The notes beneath the pieces were generated by a model, which searched no databases, had not been told where the DNA came from, and saw only the letters and a program-made list of their open reading frames with translations. Below, piece by piece: positions 52,465-60,673 of a stretch of 64,000 nt of DNA. The position numbers and the translations under genes are program-made. Each line of letters begins with the position of its first letter. The stretch's first letter is position 1. This DNA comes from Agrococcus sp. Marseille-P2731 (GTDB taxonomy: Bacteria > Actinomycetota > Actinomycetes > Actinomycetales > Microbacteriaceae), in NCBI RefSeq assembly GCF_900117395.1, contig NZ_FPEG01000003.1, positions 744,001 through 808,000 on the forward strand, written 5' to 3'.

Positions 52465-53349
52465 TCAGGCGCGGGTTGGCCTGCGACGCCGTGCCACCGT
52501 CTGCCCGACGGCCACGCCCGCGAGCACGACCGCGATGCCCAGCCACTGCCATCCGCTCAGCGCCTCGCTGCCGAGCGCGACGCCGAGCAGCACGCCCGTC
52601 ACGGGGTTGAGCAGCCCGAGCAGCCCCACCTGGCCGGCCGTCAGGTGCCGCAGGGCGCTGAACCAGCAGACGAAGGCGAGCGCCGTCGCGATCACCGAGA
52701 TGTAGGCGTAGCCCAGGACGGCCGTCGCGGGCAGCCCGCTCGGCACGCCCTCGAGGGCGAGCGCGAAGGGCAGCAGCAGGAGCCCGCCGGCCGTCAGCTG
52801 CCACGAGGAGGAGGCGACCGCATCGACCTCGCCGCTCCAGCGCTTGCCGAGCACCGAGCCGAGCGCGTACATCGCCATGCCGGTCACCGACGCCCCGACG
52901 CCCCAGCCGTCGATCGCGCCGACCGACGCGGCCATGAGGAGCACGACGCCGAGGAGCCCCATGGCGGCGCCGAGCAGCCGCCTCGCGGTGGGCCGCTCGG
53001 AGACCAGGCCCCATGCGATCAGCATCATCGCGATCGGCGACAGGCTCATCAGCATCGCCGCGATGGAGGTCGGCAGCAGCTTGGCGGCGACGTAGACGAG
53101 CACGAAGAACGCGCTGCAGTTCAGCAGGCCGAGCACGACCGACTTCCACCACCAGGAGCCGCTCGGCAGCGTGCGGCGCAGCACGAGCAGCAGCAGCCCG
53201 GCGGGGAGCGATCGCAGCATCGCAGCGGTCAGCGGCTCTTCGGCCGGCAGCCAGTGCAGGGTCACGAAGTACACCGAGCCCCACGAGAGCGGTGCGAGCG
53301 CTCCGATCAGGATCCAGCGCAGCGCGCCGGCACCCGTTTTCGTTTCCAT
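52465..53349 (-). CDS. EamA/DMT-family metabolite exporter
   Basis: This is a 294-aa membrane protein with ten TM segments in two EamA repeats (about residues 10-140 and 150-285), GLVSERPTARRLLGAAMGLLGV and GSEALSGWQWLGIAVVLAGV being the repeat ends. It probably exports a metabolite or drug. ATG 53349 has TAGAGT (53362-53357) 7 nt upstream, a leaderless layout, and the perfect palindrome GTTTCCATGGAAAC covers the start codon. It is divergent from the MarR gene that likely controls it. Confidence 0.85.
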   Translation of the reverse strand: METKTGAGALRWILIGALAPLSWGSVYFVTLHWLPAEEPLTAAMLRSLPAGLLLLVLRRTLPSGSWWWKSVVLGLLNCSAFFVLVYVAAKLLPTSIAAMLMSLSPIAMMLIAWGLVSERPTARRLLGAAMGLLGVVLLMAASVGAIDGWGVGASVTGMAMYALGSVLGKRWSGEVDAVASSSWQLTAGGLLLLPFALALEGVPSGLPATAVLGYAYISVIATALAFVCWFSALRHLTAGQVGLLGLLNPVTGVLLGVALGSEALSGWQWLGIAVVLAGVAVGQTVARRRRPTRA

Positions 53350-53382
53350 GGAAACCACTCTAGTTTCCGTGTCAACTACACT
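53342..53382. promoter_or_regulatory. Divergent leaderless promoters and MarR operator (eamA-like / marR)
   Basis: GTTTCCATGGAAAC (53342-53355) is a perfect 14-bp palindrome on the exporter start codon. A second, imperfect copy is GTTTCC-GT-GTCAAC (53363-53376), just before TACACT (53377-53382), which lies 6 nt before the MarR ATG. The MarR protein at 53389 is the obvious candidate to bind both. Confidence 0.7.
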
Positions 53383-53388
53383 GCAAGC

Positions 53389-53925
53389 ATGCAGCGCGAC
53401 GCAGTGGCGACCATGATCGACCAGTGGGCCCGCGAGCGCCCCGACCTCGACGCATCCCCCGTCGCCGTCATCGGGCGCCTCAGCCGCGTCGCGCAGCACG
53501 TCAGCGGAGAGCTCGCCGCGCTCTACCGACGCTTCGGCCTCAGCGAGGGCGAGTTCGACATCATCGCGACCCTGCGCCGCACGGGTGCGCCCCACGCGCT
53601 CGCGCCGTCGGCGCTCGCCGGCGCGACGATGGTGACGAAGGGCGCGGTCTCCAAGCGCCTCGATTCGCTCGAGGCCAAGGGCCTCGTCGAGCGTGCGGCC
53701 GACGAGCTCGACGGACGCGGCCGCATCGTGCGCCTGACGGATGCGGGGCGGCGGCTCATCGACGAGGCCATGCCCGCGCACCTCGAGAACGAGCGGCGCA
53801 TCCTCGCACCCCTGCCCGAGGGCGACCGGCGCGAGCTCGAGCGCATCCTCACGACGTGGGCGCTGCACCTCGAGGCGGGGACGGGCGCGACTGCCGCCAG
53901 CGCTTCCCACAGCGACGATCGTTAG
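53389..53925 (+). CDS. MarR-family repressor, probable regulator of the divergent exporter
   Basis: This is a 178-aa protein with a winged helix-turn-helix at about residues 45-125 (FDIIATLRRTGAPHALAPSALAGATMVTKGAVSKRLDSLEAKGLVER) including the wing DELDGRGRIVRLTDAG. It is divergent from the DMT exporter and shares the palindromic region with it. The ATG lies 6 nt after TACACT, so the mRNA is probably leaderless. Its stop codon lies inside the operator of the next MarR gene. Confidence 0.85.
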   Translation: MQRDAVATMIDQWARERPDLDASPVAVIGRLSRVAQHVSGELAALYRRFGLSEGEFDIIATLRRTGAPHALAPSALAGATMVTKGAVSKRLDSLEAKGLVERAADELDGRGRIVRLTDAGRRLIDEAMPAHLENERRILAPLPEGDRRELERILTTWALHLEAGTGATAASASHSDDR

Positions 53926-53956
53926 ACAGAGCAACTATGAGCCGGCGCGCTAGCAT
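53922..53956 (+). promoter_or_regulatory. CrtR-type operator and leaderless promoter of the second MarR gene
   Basis: TTAGACAGAGCAACTATGAG (53922-53941) differs at 2 of 20 positions from the operator between idi and crtR at 62269-62288. TAGCAT (53951-53956) lies 6 nt before the GTG start, and the -35 position falls inside the operator. Its core dyad is GAcAGN-GCA-ACTaT. Confidence 0.78.
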
Positions 53957-53962
53957 GGCGAC

Positions 53963-54526
53963 GTGCCGCTGACCGCCGACGACGCCCAAGGCGATCACGA
54001 CGGCCGCGCGATGCTCGACCCGCGCCGCCTCGGCGCATCCGCCCCCCTCGTGCGCGAGCGCGGGCTCGCTGATGCCGAGGTCGACGAGATCGTCGAGCTC
54101 TTCCACGCGCTGCGTCGTTGGCACCGCACCTCGGAGGCGCACAGCGAGGCGGGACGGCGCTTCATGCAGCTCGGCGAGAACGACATGCGCGCCGTGCGCT
54201 ACGTCATGGCGCTCGGCCGCGAGGGCGCCATCGTCACCTCGACGATGATCGCCGCGCACCTGGGCATCTCCGGCCCCTCGGTCACGAAGATGCTCGACCG
54301 GCTCTCGGCCGCCGGCCACATCGAGCGGCTGCCGCACCCGACCGACCGCCGCGCGCTCTCGATCGTCGTGACGGACGCCACGCGCAGCTCGGCGAGCAGC
54401 ACGGTCGGCACCGACCACAGCCGCAGGTTCGAGGTGGCGGCCTCGCTCACCTCAGAGGAGCGCCGCGCCGCGACCCGCTTCCTGAGCGCGCTGGCCGACC
54501 TGCCGGTCATCGAGCACGAACGCTAG
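53963..54526 (+). CDS. MarR-family repressor, CrtR paralog
   Basis: This is a 187-aa protein. It aligns with the CrtR-like protein at 62309 along its length: GLADAEVDEIVELFHALR against GLADADVDEIVDMFEALR, LGENDMRAVRYVMALGREGAIVTSTM against LGENDMRALRFLMASSHGDGVITSTM, and the recognition region SVTKMLDRL ... HPTDRRALSIVVT is almost identical. So both probably bind the same DNA. It starts with GTG at 53963 and ends in a 3-bp convergent overlap with the last gene of the crt operon. Confidence 0.83.
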   Translation: MPLTADDAQGDHDGRAMLDPRRLGASAPLVRERGLADAEVDEIVELFHALRRWHRTSEAHSEAGRRFMQLGENDMRAVRYVMALGREGAIVTSTMIAAHLGISGPSVTKMLDRLSAAGHIERLPHPTDRRALSIVVTDATRSSASSTVGTDHSRRFEVAASLTSEERRAATRFLSALADLPVIEHER

Positions 54527-54954
54527 GGCCGCTCCCAGCTCGCGAGCGGGCCGCGCTCGACCACGAAGAGCGGATGCACGACGGGCTCGAGCGGCACGGT
54601 CGCGTCAGGGCTGCGCACCGCGAGCTTCGCGCGCAGGTGCGCGAGCTCGAAGGACAGCTGGCCATCGGTGACCGGGATGCGCTGCACGGCACCGAGGGCC
54701 GCGCGCCCCGCGCTGTCGATGCGCTCGCGGTCGAAGCGGTAGCCGCGCGCGGCCGCGGCATCCGCGATGACCTCGAGGTAGGCGCCGATCGCGCGCACGG
54801 GATCGGCTTGCTCGCGGAACCGCTCGAGCTGCGGATGCCGCGTGTAGCCGCGCGTGCGGCCGGCGAGCACCGCCTGCGCGAGCAGCGCCTCGCGCCATGC
54901 GGCCGTCAGCCCCTGGCGATCGAGCATCTCGGGGTGCAGCGACCACAGCCTCAT
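54523..54954 (-). CDS. Pyrimidine-dimer DNA glycosylase (T4 endonuclease V-like)
   Basis: This is a 143-aa protein with the family start MRLWSLHPEMLDRQGLTAAW (residues 1-20), REALLAQAVLAG containing the glutamate that corresponds to the catalytic Glu of T4 endonuclease V, and TRGYTRHPQLERFRE. The family excises UV-induced cyclobutane dimers. The ATG overlaps the preceding stop (ATGA), so it is the last gene of the carotenoid operon, giving a transcript with both pigment and UV-repair functions. The activity is inferred from family resemblance. Confidence 0.82.
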   Translation of the reverse strand: MRLWSLHPEMLDRQGLTAAWREALLAQAVLAGRTRGYTRHPQLERFREQADPVRAIGAYLEVIADAAAARGYRFDRERIDSAGRAALGAVQRIPVTDGQLSFELAHLRAKLAVRSPDATVPLEPVVHPLFVVERGPLASWERP

Positions 54955-56510
54955 CGAGCGGGGTCCTCCGCGGGATCGCCGGACGGGGTCGATGCGGCAT
55001 CCTCGGCGGCCGCGACGATGCGGCTCGCCATCACCTCGAAGATGACCTGATGCGCGGGCACGAGCGACCACCAGTAGAGCCGGCCCGAGAGCCCGCTCGG
55101 CAGGAAGATCGCGCGCTGCCGATAGCGGCTGCCACCCTCGGTCGGCTCGACGCTGAACTCGATCCAGGCGCGGCCGGGCACCTTCATCTCTGCGCGCAGC
55201 CGCAGCAGGCGGCCGCGATCCAGCCGCTCGACCCGCCAGAAGTCGACGACGTCGCCCTCTCGCAGCCGATCGGGGTCGCGCCGGCCGCGGCGCAGCCCGA
55301 CGCCGCCCACCAGGCGGTCGGCGAGGCCGCGGATGCTCCACAGCAGCGGCACGGAGTACCAGCCGCGATCACCGCCGACGGCCTCGATGACCCGCCAGAC
55401 CGCCTCGGGAGGCGCGTGCGTCGTCCGCTCCCGCGCATCGTCGAGCACCGTGGAGCCCGACCAGCTCGGGTCGCTCGGCAGCGGATCCGAGGGGGCACCG
55501 GCCGACGAGGCCGAGCGCCAGCTCGACTCGATGTCGCCCGACCGCTCGCGCGCGATCGCCAGTCGCACGGCCTGCCGATAGCCGGTGAGGCCACCCTCGG
55601 GCGGCGGGATGAGCGCGTCGATGCGCCGCTCGGTGACCACGCAGTCGTGCAGCAGCGAGCCGATGAGCGGCATCGCGATGGCGCGAGGCACGGGCGTCAC
55701 GAGGTTGACCCACTGCGACGCGAGCCACGGCGTCAGCACCGGCAGCGGCGCGATCGGCCGCTGCGGGAGCCCGGCCTCGACCGCGTAGCCGTTCATGACC
55801 TGGCCGTAGCGCAGCACGTCGGGCCCGCCGATGTCGTACGCGCCATGCACCTCACCCGGCAGCGACGCCGTCGCCACCAGGTAGTGCAGCACGTCGCGCA
55901 CCGCGATCGGCTGCACGAAGTTGCGAACCCAGCGCGGCGCCGGCATGTAGGGCAGCACCTCGGTGAGGTGGCGGATCATCTCGAACGACGCGGAGCCCGA
56001 GCCGATGACGATGCCCGCCTGCAGCACGATGGTCGGCACGCCCGAGGCGAGCAGCGCATCCCCCACCGCGACCCTCGAGGCGAGGTGCTTCGAGAGGTGC
56101 TCGCCCTGCGGGTGCAGGCCGGAGAGGTAGACGATGCGCTGCACGCCCGCCGCCTTCGCGCCGGCGGCCACGTTGCGGGCCTGCTCGAGCTCGGCGGCCG
56201 CGAAGTCGCCGCCCGCGCTCATCGCGTGCACGAGGTGGAAGACGACGTCGATGCCCTCCATGGCGCGACGCGTGTCGCTCGCGACCTCGAGGTCGCCGCG
56301 CACGACCTCCACCGCATCCGCCCACGACGCACCGCGCAGCCGGCCGGGATCGCGCGCCAGCACGCGCACCCGGTGCCCGGCCTCGACCAGGCGCGGCGCG
56401 AGCCTGCCGCCGACGTAGCCGGTGGCGCCGGTGACGAGCACGCGCCTGCCGCCCGCGGTGCCGCTATCGCTCGTCGGGCCCGTGCCGGCCGCGTCGCTCG
56501 TGTCGCTCAT
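54951..56510 (-). CDS. NAD(P)-binding SDR-type protein with C-terminal DUF2867 domain
   Basis: This is a 519-aa two-domain protein. Residues about 18-300 are an atypical SDR/NmrA-like domain (VLVTGATGYVGGRL near the start, VFHLVHAM, IVYLSGLHPQGEHLSKHLASR). Residues about 350-500 are a DUF2867 domain (ERTTHAPPEAVWRVIEAVGGDRGWYSVPLLWSIRGLADRLVGG). Function is unknown. GAGGAGC lies 6 nt before ATG 56510; ATG 56528, overlapping the crtEb stop, is an alternative. It is linked to the crt operon without a gap and may act on a carotenoid or lipid. Confidence 0.83.
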   Translation of the reverse strand: MSDTSDAAGTGPTSDSGTAGGRRVLVTGATGYVGGRLAPRLVEAGHRVRVLARDPGRLRGASWADAVEVVRGDLEVASDTRRAMEGIDVVFHLVHAMSAGGDFAAAELEQARNVAAGAKAAGVQRIVYLSGLHPQGEHLSKHLASRVAVGDALLASGVPTIVLQAGIVIGSGSASFEMIRHLTEVLPYMPAPRWVRNFVQPIAVRDVLHYLVATASLPGEVHGAYDIGGPDVLRYGQVMNGYAVEAGLPQRPIAPLPVLTPWLASQWVNLVTPVPRAIAMPLIGSLLHDCVVTERRIDALIPPPEGGLTGYRQAVRLAIARERSGDIESSWRSASSAGAPSDPLPSDPSWSGSTVLDDARERTTHAPPEAVWRVIEAVGGDRGWYSVPLLWSIRGLADRLVGGVGLRRGRRDPDRLREGDVVDFWRVERLDRGRLLRLRAEMKVPGRAWIEFSVEPTEGGSRYRQRAIFLPSGLSGRLYWWSLVPAHQVIFEVMASRIVAAAEDAASTPSGDPAEDPAR

Positions 56511-56524
56511 GTCGTGCTCCTCGC

Positions 56525-57457
56525 TCATCGGACGCCCAGGGCCCAGGCGATGCAGATCATCGTCACCAGGAAGCCGCAGCCGTAGTTCACCCACAGGAAG
56601 CGACGCCACCCGCGGTTCGCGTCGGCGCTGTCGGCGTCGCTCACCGAGCGGAACGGGAGCGCGAGCAACAGGTAGGGCACGGCGACGAGCGCCGCGAGCG
56701 AGGCCGGCCACGGCGCGAGCAGCATCAGGGGGCCGGCAGCCAGCCAGAGGCCGAGGGCAAGCCGGACCGTCGCCCTCGCACCCAGCGCCGTCGCGATCGA
56801 GGCGATGCCGCCCTCGCGGTCGGGCACGACATCCTGCACGGCGCCGAAGGCGTGACTGGCCATGCCCCAGCAGAAGAACGCGACGAGGATCGCGATGAGC
56901 TGCGGCGTCCACTCGGCGCCCGCGAGCACGAGGCCGTAGACCGCCGGGCTGACGAAGTGGGTGCTCGAGGTGATCGAGTCGAGCACCGGCACCTCCTTGA
57001 ACCGCAGTCCCCGTGCCGAGTAGGCGATGACCGCGAAGAGGCTCACGGCCAGCACTGCCCACGAGGCGGGGCCGCCGAGCACGACGAGCGCCACCACGAA
57101 GGGCAGGCACAGCAGCGCCGACCACCACAGCGTCGCCGCATGCGTGGAGGGCGGCAGCAGCGCGCCCTCGATGCCGCCCTTGCGGGGGTTCTGAGCATCG
57201 GATGCGTAGTCGAAGACGTCGTTGATGCCGTACATCGCGAGGTTGTACGGCACGAGGAAGAAGAGGGTGCCGATGACGAGGCGGGCGTCGATCGCGCCCG
57301 TCGTCAGCAGCATCGCGGCCGCGAAGGGGAAGGCCGTGTTGATCCAGCTCACGGGGCGGGAGGCCAGCAGCAGGCGGCCCGCGAGACCGCGGTCGCGCGC
57401 GGCCTCGGCGCCGGGCGCGCGCACGCCGACGCCGTCTTGCCCGGTGGTCTCACGCAT
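56525..57457 (-). CDS. crtEb: Lycopene elongase, UbiA-family prenyltransferase
   Basis: This is a 310-aa membrane protein with about eight TM segments. The aspartate-rich motifs are YGINDVFDYASDAQNPRKGG (about residues 76-95) and AVQDVVPDREGGIAS (about 202-216). With the neighbouring cyclase pair it marks C50 carotenoid synthesis: CrtEb adds two dimethylallyl units to lycopene, giving flavuxanthin. Its start lies inside the end of crtYf (8-bp overlap). Confidence 0.88.
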   Translation of the reverse strand: MRETTGQDGVGVRAPGAEAARDRGLAGRLLLASRPVSWINTAFPFAAAMLLTTGAIDARLVIGTLFFLVPYNLAMYGINDVFDYASDAQNPRKGGIEGALLPPSTHAATLWWSALLCLPFVVALVVLGGPASWAVLAVSLFAVIAYSARGLRFKEVPVLDSITSSTHFVSPAVYGLVLAGAEWTPQLIAILVAFFCWGMASHAFGAVQDVVPDREGGIASIATALGARATVRLALGLWLAAGPLMLLAPWPASLAALVAVPYLLLALPFRSVSDADSADANRGWRRFLWVNYGCGFLVTMICIAWALGVR

Positions 57458-57809
57458 CCCTCTGCCCCCTCGCGCCGCGCTCGTCGGAGCGCGGCTGCGC
57501 TGCCAGTCTGCCCGCCCGTGACCTGGCCGGCCACAGCCGCCAGGTGGCGGCCGCGATGAGCACCGCGATGAGGGCGTAGCCGAGATCCTCGATCGGCGCC
57601 AGGCCGATGCGCACGCCCAGCAGCAGCGCATCGTCGAAGCGGAAGAGGTCGGCGGCGATCATGAGCGAGTCGAACACCACGGTGAGCAGCAGCACCGCGG
57701 CGGCGGCGAGCGCGACGGCAGCCCAGCCGCGGCGGTCGCGCCGCAGCGCCCAGGCGGCGAGACCGACCGCGATGAGGAGCGCGGGCGCGAGCAGCAGCGC
57801 GTACATCAT
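57450..57809 (-). CDS. crtYf: C50 carotenoid epsilon-cyclase subunit
   Basis: This is a 119-aa membrane protein with three hydrophobic segments and the lycopene-cyclase-domain motif LAPIEDLGYALIAVL (about residues 72-86). It is a half-size cyclase that needs its partner CrtYe; together they cyclise the C50 acyclic carotenoid, giving decaprenoxanthin or a relative. The ATG overlaps the crtYe stop. The basic tail is not conserved. Confidence 0.85.
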   Translation of the reverse strand: MMYALLLAPALLIAVGLAAWALRRDRRGWAAVALAAAAVLLLTVVFDSLMIAADLFRFDDALLLGVRIGLAPIEDLGYALIAVLIAAATWRLWPARSRAGRLAAQPRSDERGARGQRDA

Positions 57810-58162
57810 CGGCGCGGCGCCCCGCTGCCGGCCCGGGCGCCGCGTCCGGCGCGCGCCGCGAGCGCCCGCTCTGCCGCGCAGAGCGCGACGATCGAGACGT
57901 AGGCGAGGAAGGTCACGAAGGCGAGCTCCTCGATCGGCAGGTGCGGCAGCACCTCGAAGCCCGTCATCCAGGGCGACTCGCCCAGCCGGAAGTTGCCGGT
58001 GGCGATGCCGCCCAGGTCGATCAGCAGCATGGCGAGCGCGGTGATGACGACGGTCGCGACCGCCCGCGGCGCGTCGCGGAAGAGCGCGAGCCGCCACCGC
58101 GCGTCGATCGCGCCGACGCCGAGCGCGGCGAGCAGCAGGGCTCCGAGGTAGGCCAGGGTCAC
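57806..58162 (-). CDS. crtYe: C50 carotenoid epsilon-cyclase subunit
   Basis: This is a 118-aa membrane protein with the paired motif VLPHLPIEELAFVTFLAYVSI (about residues 72-92), corresponding to the P-I-E-E/D motif in CrtYf. Partner of CrtYf in a heterodimeric cyclase. The GTG at 58162 has GGGAGC about 7 nt upstream. Which ring type (epsilon or beta) forms cannot be decided from these short sequences. Confidence 0.85.
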   Translation of the reverse strand: MTLAYLGALLLAALGVGAIDARWRLALFRDAPRAVATVVITALAMLLIDLGGIATGNFRLGESPWMTGFEVLPHLPIEELAFVTFLAYVSIVALCAAERALAARAGRGARAGSGAPRR

Positions 58163-58175
58163 CGGGGCTCCCTGG

Positions 58176-59747
58176 TCATCGGGCGGGCGTGCGATCCAGC
58201 GGCTGCAGCGGGCCGATGCTGCGATCGCCGCGCACGTGCTTGACGACCAGCTCGGCCGAGATGAGGCACATCGGCACGCCGATCCCCGGTACGGTGGTGG
58301 CGCCGGCGAGCAGCAGGTCGCGCACGCTCGCGTGCTTCGTCGAGCCGCGCAGGAACGCGCTCTGCCGCAGGGTGTGGGCGGGGCCGAGCGCCGTGCCGCG
58401 CCACGAGTCGAAGTCGGCGGCGAAGTCGGCAGGCCCGATCGTCCGGCGCGTGACGACGCGCGACGCGAGACCGTCGATCCCCGCCCAGTCGCCGATCTGC
58501 GCGATGGCGCGATCGGCGATCGCCTCGACCGCCGCGTCGCCGGCGCCGTCGATGCCGCCGTGCCCGAGGCGGGTGTCGGCGGGCACGGGCACGAGCACGA
58601 ACAGCGCCTCGTGGCCGGCGGGCGCGACCGATGGGTCGGTGGCGGAGGTGCGGCTGACGTAGAGCGAGGCGGGGTCGGTGACGCCGTCGGCCGGCTCGGC
58701 AGCCTCTGCGCCGAAGATGCGGCCGAAGCCCTCCTCCCAGTCGCGCGTGAACAGCAGCGTGTGATGGGCGAGCTGCGGCAGCTCACCCTCGACGCCGAGC
58801 ATGACGAGCACGGCGGATGGGCCGGCCACGCTGCGCGCCCAGCGCTTGCGCGCGCGCTCGGCGACGCCCGGGACGTGCGCGAGCAGGCGCGTGTCGGTGG
58901 CGTGGCCGTCGGCAGCCGAGACCACGATGTCGGCGACGATGCGCTCGCCGCCGGCCAGCTCGACGCCGCGGGCGGCGCCGTCGGCGACGAGGATGCGCTG
59001 CACCGCGGTGCCGGTGCGCACCTCGACGCCCGCGCGCACTGCCAGCTGCGCCAGCGCATCCACCACCCGCGTGAATCCCCCCTGCGGGTACCAGACCCCC
59101 TCGACGAGGTCGAAGTGGCTCATCAGGTGGTACATCGAGGGCGCAGAGCGCGGTTCGGTGCCGAGGAAGACCGCCGGGTAGCCGAGCGCCTGGCGCAGGC
59201 GCCGATCGGTGAAGGAGCGATCGACCCGCCGCTCGAGCGACTCGACGAGCAGGCGGCCGAGGCGCGGCAGGCGAGCGCCGAGGCCGAGCCCGGCGAAGGC
59301 CCGCAGCGAGTCGAAGCGGTTCGACAGCAGGGAGGCGGTGGCGAGCTCTGCCGTCTCGGTCGCCGAGGCGAGGTAGCGGCGCAGCGCCGCACCGGCACCC
59401 GGCTCGATCGCCTCGAAGCGCGCGATCGTGGTCTCGAGGTCACCGGAGACCTCGAGCGCCTCGGTCTCGCCCTCGTAGAGCACGCGGTAGGCGGGGTCGA
59501 GCCGCACGACGTCGACCTCGTCCTCGAGCCGCGAGCCGAGCAGCCGGAAGGCGTGCTCGTAGGGCTCGCGCATCAGCATCCACGAGGGGCCGGTGTCGAA
59601 CGTGAAGTCGCCGGAGCGCCAGGCGCCCGCGCGCCCGCCGAGCTCCTCGCGCTGCTCGACGAGCGTCACCTCGTGCCCGTCGCGGGCGAGCAGGCCGGCG
59701 CTCGCGATCCCCGCGACGCCGCCGCCGATGACGACGATGCGGCTCAT
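58176..59747 (-). CDS. crtI: Phytoene desaturase
   Basis: This is a 523-aa flavoprotein with the N-terminal RIVVIGGGVAGIASAGLLARDGHEV (about residues 3-27) and EELGGRAGAWRSGDFTFDTGPSWMLM (about 34-59), and the C-terminal CrtI signature GATTVPGIGVPMCLISAELV (about 480-499). It converts phytoene to lycopene. ATGA overlap with crtB; 13 nt to crtYe. Confidence 0.95.
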   Translation of the reverse strand: MSRIVVIGGGVAGIASAGLLARDGHEVTLVEQREELGGRAGAWRSGDFTFDTGPSWMLMREPYEHAFRLLGSRLEDEVDVVRLDPAYRVLYEGETEALEVSGDLETTIARFEAIEPGAGAALRRYLASATETAELATASLLSNRFDSLRAFAGLGLGARLPRLGRLLVESLERRVDRSFTDRRLRQALGYPAVFLGTEPRSAPSMYHLMSHFDLVEGVWYPQGGFTRVVDALAQLAVRAGVEVRTGTAVQRILVADGAARGVELAGGERIVADIVVSAADGHATDTRLLAHVPGVAERARKRWARSVAGPSAVLVMLGVEGELPQLAHHTLLFTRDWEEGFGRIFGAEAAEPADGVTDPASLYVSRTSATDPSVAPAGHEALFVLVPVPADTRLGHGGIDGAGDAAVEAIADRAIAQIGDWAGIDGLASRVVTRRTIGPADFAADFDSWRGTALGPAHTLRQSAFLRGSTKHASVRDLLLAGATTVPGIGVPMCLISAELVVKHVRGDRSIGPLQPLDRTPAR

Positions 59748-60673
59748 CGCGCGGGCTCCGCGTCGGCTGCGCGATGGCGGAGCGAGCGCTGCCGATCCGG
59801 TCGCGTGCGGCTGAGCCCTGCGCCGAGCGCTGCTCGCGCCACGATCGCCGCCTTCTGCGCGGGCGGCACGCTGATGCGGCGGGTGGGCAGCACCGCCGCG
59901 GGGGTGGCGCGGATGCGGCGGGCCAGGGCCGCGAAGATGTCGTGCGCCGCGATCACGGCCGGCCTCGCACCGCGCGGCAGCAGCGCGACGGTGCTGCGGG
60001 CGATGCGCAGCTCGCCCTCGAGCCTGTCCAGCACGTGCCCGACCGCCTCGTCGGTCGGCGCGGCAGGGTCGACGCCGGGCAGGTAGGCGCGGCCGAGCCC
60101 GGCGGAGTCGGCGCCGAGGTCGCGGAGGAAGTTGACGATCTGGAACGCGCTGCCGAGCGCACGAGCGCCGCGGGCCACCCGTCGCGCCTCGGCGTCGGGC
60201 AGGCGCTCGCCGCCGAGGAAGCAGCGCACGCACATGATGCCGACGACCTCGGCCGAGCCGTAGACGTAGGTGCGCAGCTCGCGCTCGTCGGCGAACGCGA
60301 CCGGGTCGAGGTCGCGCCGCATGGCGGCGAAGAACGGCGCCGTCTGGCCGGTCGTGATGCCGACCCGGCGCGCGGTCTCGGCGAAGGCGTGCACGACCAG
60401 GTCGGCGCTGAAGCCGCTCTCGAGCGCGCGCTCCACCTCGCGCTCGAGCTCGTCGAGCACCCGGCGACAGCCCGCGGGGTCGAGCCCCGACTCGGCACCC
60501 GGCCCGTCGACGATCTCGTCGGCGACGCGCACGAGGGCGTAGACGGTCTCGATGTCGCCGCGCATCTGCGGCGGCAGCAGGCGGCTCGCGAGCCCGAAGG
60601 ACGAGGAGTAGGCGCTGATGACCGCGCCGCTCGCCCGGCGCGCGGTCGCGGTGTAGAGCTCGAGCCCCGTCAC
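59744..60673 (-). CDS. crtB: Phytoene synthase
   Basis: This is a 309-aa trans-isoprenyl synthase. The two aspartate motifs are RVADEIVDGPG (about residues 49-59) and NFLRDLGADSAGLGRAYLP (about 190-208), and SFGLASRLLP is the usual N-terminal block. It condenses two GGPP to phytoene. GTG at 60673 overlaps the crtE stop. The C-terminal 30 residues are Arg-rich and not conserved. Confidence 0.93.
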   Translation of the reverse strand: MTGLELYTATARRASGAVISAYSSSFGLASRLLPPQMRGDIETVYALVRVADEIVDGPGAESGLDPAGCRRVLDELEREVERALESGFSADLVVHAFAETARRVGITTGQTAPFFAAMRRDLDPVAFADERELRTYVYGSAEVVGIMCVRCFLGGERLPDAEARRVARGARALGSAFQIVNFLRDLGADSAGLGRAYLPGVDPAAPTDEAVGHVLDRLEGELRIARSTVALLPRGARPAVIAAHDIFAALARRIRATPAAVLPTRRISVPPAQKAAIVARAALGAGLSRTRPDRQRSLRHRAADAEPAR

